From an uncultured Clostridia bacterium (GTDB lineage: Bacteria > Bacillota > Clostridia > Christensenellales > Aristaeellaceae): a DNA stretch of 33,218 nucleotides. Shown in pieces: positions 30,356 to 33,218 of the stretch (position 1 is its first letter; the number at the start of each line of letters is the position of its first letter). The stretch lies in the NCBI GenBank assembly GCA_934647305.1, contig CAKUFI010000027.1:1-33218 (forward strand), written 5' to 3'. The notes beneath the pieces were generated by a model. That model saw only the letters and a list, made by a program, of their open reading frames with translations. It was not told the DNA's origin and made no database searches. The translations under genes were made by a program, and so were the position numbers.

Positions 30356-31873
30356 ATGACGAAGAAGCTTCCCTGTCTGGAAAAGACGGATGGCCGCTGG
30401 CAGCTGACCGTGGACGGCCGCCCCATGCTGCTGTTCTCCGGCGAGCTGCACAATTCCAGCGCCTCGAGCGCCGAGTATATGGACGAGCAGGTCTGGCCGT
30501 ACCTGCGTCCGCTGCACATGAACGCGGTCATCCTGCCGGTCTACTGGCAGCTGCTCGAGCCGCGCGAGGGCGAATTCGACTTCTCGCTCGTGGACGCGCT
30601 GATTGGGCAGGCCCGCCGCGAAGGCGTGCGCCTGGTGCTGCTGTGGTTCGGCCTGTGGAAAAACGGCGAATCGACCTATGCGCCCGACTGGGTAAAGCTC
30701 GATCAGGAGCGCTTTTTCTGGGCGCGGGACAGTCACGGCCAGGCCATTTTTACCATCTCCCCCTTCTGTGAGGAGGCCGTTTCCGCCGACGCGCGCGCCT
30801 TCGCCCGCCTGATGCGCCACATTCGGGAAACGGATCAGGCGGAGCAGACGGTCGTCATGATCCAGCTGGAAAACGAGATCGGCACGCTGGGGATTGAGCG
30901 GGACGATTCCGAGGCGGCGCAGCGCGTATTCGAGGCGGAGGTTCCCGCCGTCATGCCCGGCGCGCGCGGTGCCTGGGCGGCCTCCTACGGGGAGCAGGCG
31001 CCGATTTACCTGATGGAGTACGCCTACGCGTCGGCCGTGGAGCGCATCGCCCGCGCCGGTCAGGCCGAGTATGCGCTGCCCATGTTCGTCAATGCCTGGC
31101 TGGAGAAGTTCCCCTGGCGGCCGGGCACCTGGCCGTGCGGCTGTCCGGTGGCGCGGTTTATTCCGGTCTGGCAGGCCTGCGCGCCCTCCGTGGCCTTTAC
31201 TGCGCCCGACGTGTACGTCAGCGACTTCGCCGGCGTGTGCGAGGCGTATACCGCGCACGACAATCCGCTCTTCATCCCCGAGCACCGTCAGGATCTGGAG
31301 CACATGAGCGACGCGCTCTACGCCTACGGCATGGGCGCGCTGTGCTTTGCGCCGTTCGGCCTGGAGGACTTTTTCACGCCCCTGCCCGAGGGCCTGCCCT
31401 ACGACTGCCGCCAGCAGGCGCTCGCCAACCGGAAGACGGCGCTTCCCGACGTCGGCGCGTACCTGGCGGGCGCGTATCGGCTGCTTGCCGGGCTGGAGCC
31501 GCTGCTGCACCGGGCGCTGCGCGAAAACCGCGTGCATCCGTTCATCCGCCGCAGCGAGCACGAGCCGGGCGTGGAGCTGAAGCTGGGCGAATACCGCCTG
31601 CGCCTGACGTATCAGGACGCGCAGGGGCCGCGCGCCGCCGGCTTCGTCATCGACAACGGCAACGGCGATTTCTTCCTCATCGGCAGCAATGTGACCGGCG
31701 CGTTCTTCGGCCTGTATGACGATCCGCGCCCGGTTCGCGCGCTGGTCATCGAGGAGGGCACGTTTGAGGAAGGCCGCTGGAAGCGCTGCCGCCTGCTCAA
31801 CGGCGACGAAAACAGCCTGCGCCTGTGCGCCATGCCGGAAGCCGTCCATGTCCGGCTCTTCCGCCAGATGTAA
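30356..31873 (+). CDS. GH35/DUF5597-like beta-galactosidase family glycosidase
   Basis: This 505-residue protein has no signal peptide and so is probably cytoplasmic. The N-terminal TIM barrel starts with WQLTVDGRPMLLFSGELHNS, then NAVILPVYWQLLEPREGEFD and LVLLWFGLWKNGEST. MIQLENEIG contains the likely acid/base glutamate E174, preceded by N173 as in clan GH-A. E309 in FIPEH is a candidate nucleophile. A C-terminal beta domain with the DUF5597 look follows (about 395-505). It would cleave a terminal beta-galactoside or related sugar, but the true substrate is unknown. Its place between hydG and hydF has no evident link to hydrogenase assembly. It has its own consensus promoter and may provide the transcript that continues into hydF, which starts 64 bases on. 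Confidence 0.85.
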   Translation: MTKKLPCLEKTDGRWQLTVDGRPMLLFSGELHNSSASSAEYMDEQVWPYLRPLHMNAVILPVYWQLLEPREGEFDFSLVDALIGQARREGVRLVLLWFGLWKNGESTYAPDWVKLDQERFFWARDSHGQAIFTISPFCEEAVSADARAFARLMRHIRETDQAEQTVVMIQLENEIGTLGIERDDSEAAQRVFEAEVPAVMPGARGAWAASYGEQAPIYLMEYAYASAVERIARAGQAEYALPMFVNAWLEKFPWRPGTWPCGCPVARFIPVWQACAPSVAFTAPDVYVSDFAGVCEAYTAHDNPLFIPEHRQDLEHMSDALYAYGMGALCFAPFGLEDFFTPLPEGLPYDCRQQALANRKTALPDVGAYLAGAYRLLAGLEPLLHRALRENRVHPFIRRSEHEPGVELKLGEYRLRLTYQDAQGPRAAGFVIDNGNGDFFLIGSNVTGAFFGLYDDPRPVRALVIEEGTFEEGRWKRCRLLNGDENSLRLCAMPEAVHVRLFRQM

Positions 31874-31937
31874 TCGCGCTTCGCCGCAGATGTGAATCAC
31901 TATTCGCAGATTCGTTTTATAACAAGGAGGAATTTAC

Positions 31938-33137
31938 ATGAGCCTGAACAGTCAGCCGTCCGCGGAGCGGACACACATCGGCTTTTTCGGCCTGCGCAAC
32001 GCGGGCAAATCGAGCGTGGTCAACGCCGTGACCGGGCAGAAGCTGTCGCTGGTCTCGGAGGTGCTGGGCACGACGACCGATCCCGTGCAAAAGGCGATGG
32101 AAATCCTGCCGCTGGGGCCGGTGGTCGTCATCGACACGCCCGGCGTCGACGACGAGGGCGAGCTGGGCGAAATGCGGGTCAGGCGCGCCCGCCAGACGCT
32201 GTCCAAGACCGACGTGGCGGTGCTGGTGGTGGACGCGCTCAAGGGCCTGCAGCCAGCCGACCGGGAGCTGATCGGCCTGTTTGAGGCGCGCAAAATTCCC
32301 TATCTGATCGCCTGGAACAAGGCCGATCTGCTGGGCGAGGTGCCCGCGCCCGGCGAGCGCGAGCTGTACGTCAGCGCGGCGACCGGCGCGAACATCTACG
32401 AGCTCAAGGAAGCCATCGGCCGCCTGGTGCGCCAGCCCGAGGCGGACAAAAAGCTGGTGGGCGACCTGATCGCGCCAAACGACCTGATCGTGCTGGTCAC
32501 GCCGATCGACGCGGCCGCGCCCAAGGGACGCATGATCCTGCCCCAGCAGCAGATGATCCGCGACGTGCTGGATCACGACGCGATGAACGTGGTGGTCAAG
32601 GAAACGCAGCTTGAGGCCGCGCTCGCCGCCCTTTCCGTGAAGCCGAGAATGGTCATTACCGACTCGCAGGCCTTCGGGCCGGTCAGCCGCATCGTGCCCG
32701 AGGACGTGCCGCTGACCTCGTTTTCCATTCTGTTCGCGCGATACAAGGGCGAGCTGGACGAGGCGGTGCGCGGCGCGGCGGCGCTCGATCGCCTGAAGGA
32801 CGGCGACGTCGTGCTGATCTCCGAGGGATGCACGCATCACCGCCAGTGCGGCGACATCGGCACGGTGAAGCTGCCCGCCTGGCTCAAGGGCTACACGAAG
32901 AAGGAGCTGCGGTTTGAGTTCACCTCCGGCGGCGAGTTCCCGGACGATCCGTCGCCTTACGCGCTGGTCGTGCACTGCGGCGGCTGCATGCTTAATGAGC
33001 GCGAAATGAAGTCCCGCATCGCCCGCGCCCGCGAGGCCGGTGTACCCATCACCAATTATGGAATCGCCATCGCCCAGGCGCACGGCATCCTGCGGCGCGC
33101 GCTCTCTCCCTTCCCACAGCTGCAGGCGCTGCTCTGA
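31938..33137 (+). CDS. hydF: [FeFe]-hydrogenase maturation GTPase HydF
   Basis: HydF is the scaffold on which the two-iron subcluster is assembled before transfer to the hydrogenase. The 399-residue product has an N-terminal TrmE/Era-like GTPase domain: G1 GLRNAGKSS (residues 18-26), the G2 threonine near residue 46 in GTTTDP, G3 DTPGVDD, and G4 NKAD at about 129-132. A dimerisation domain follows. The C-terminal cluster-binding domain has C298 and H300 in EGCTHHRQC and H346, C347 and C350 in VHCGGCMLN. All expected cluster ligands are present. The ribosome binding site is AAGGAGGA. The gene is reached from the glycosidase promoter at 30289 or by read-through from hydG. The HydA hydrogenase gene is not in the window. 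Confidence 0.97.
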   Translation: MSLNSQPSAERTHIGFFGLRNAGKSSVVNAVTGQKLSLVSEVLGTTTDPVQKAMEILPLGPVVVIDTPGVDDEGELGEMRVRRARQTLSKTDVAVLVVDALKGLQPADRELIGLFEARKIPYLIAWNKADLLGEVPAPGERELYVSAATGANIYELKEAIGRLVRQPEADKKLVGDLIAPNDLIVLVTPIDAAAPKGRMILPQQQMIRDVLDHDAMNVVVKETQLEAALAALSVKPRMVITDSQAFGPVSRIVPEDVPLTSFSILFARYKGELDEAVRGAAALDRLKDGDVVLISEGCTHHRQCGDIGTVKLPAWLKGYTKKELRFEFTSGGEFPDDPSPYALVVHCGGCMLNEREMKSRIARAREAGVPITNYGIAIAQAHGILRRALSPFPQLQALL

Positions 33138-33148
33138 GCGACCGGTTT

Positions 33149-33203
33149 CGCGGCGGCGCTGCCGCCGCGGGCGGGGGAGAGGGCGCTGCGCGCCCCCTCC
33201 CCC
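33149..33203. terminator. strong hairpins after hydF at the window edge
   Basis: CGCGGCGGC (33149-33157) pairs with GCCGCCGCG (33161-33169). A second 14-bp stem (33173-33186 with 33190-33203, one mismatch) follows. No T-run is seen before the window ends. The C-rich continuation resembles the CTCCCCCAGACCCC strings near 98 and 12545, so this is probably the start of another intergenic repeat that also ends the hydF transcript. Confidence 0.55.
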
Positions 33204-33218
33204 GAGCCCCCACCCCCA

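Overview
The window looks like chromosome from a GC-rich, strictly anaerobic member of the Firmicutes (Clostridia). The reasons are: Gram-positive signal peptides and strong GGAGG ribosome binding sites; consensus sigma-A promoters; LplB/LplC-type sugar transport genes with a membrane-bound AraC regulator; a PepV-type dipeptidase; and the full [FeFe]-hydrogenase maturation set HydE, HydG and HydF. I cannot name the species. No rRNA, tRNA, CRISPR array, transposase or phage gene was seen.

Layout. 1-384 is a repeat-rich intergenic stretch with two tandem small hairpins. 385-5665 is a tight plus-strand operon: MoxR ATPase, DUF58 protein, a membrane protein with a DUF4129-like tail, and uvrC, with overlapping or nearly touching ends. 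A PepV-like dipeptidase follows. 7284-9576 is a minus-strand, more AT-rich operon of four exported proteins: a lipoprotein, a membrane-anchored protein and two secreted paralogues. It faces a small XRE regulator across an intergenic region with three 14-bp palindromes. Next come an AT-rich gene for a DUF5655-like protein with a nuclease-like N-terminus (10142-11035) and a HAD phosphatase. A three-copy 109-bp tandem repeat follows, then a minus-strand run of envelope or unknown proteins (12664-17495) that includes a Nim/PNPOx-type flavoprotein.

17669-23682 is a complete carbohydrate-uptake module without its ATPase: solute-binding protein, LplB and LplC permeases on the minus strand, and a divergent membrane-spanning AraC regulator. 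Good promoters are visible for both directions. A second, large binding-protein-like gene (23938-26199) has no permeases beside it. 26200-26808 has no gene but several hairpins, including a diverged copy of the 109-bp repeat in which the stem sequence changed while pairing was kept.

27069-33137 is the hydrogenase maturation locus: a promoter, a leader with two terminators and a competing anti-terminator stem, a TM1266-family protein, hydE, an interposed repeat, hydG, a GH35/DUF5597-like glycosidase with its own strong promoter, and hydF. The hydrogenase itself is not in the window. The leader at 27104-27240, which looks like a riboswitch or attenuator, is the best candidate for something undescribed. 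The XRE-controlled secreted-protein operon and the covarying hairpin repeats come next.
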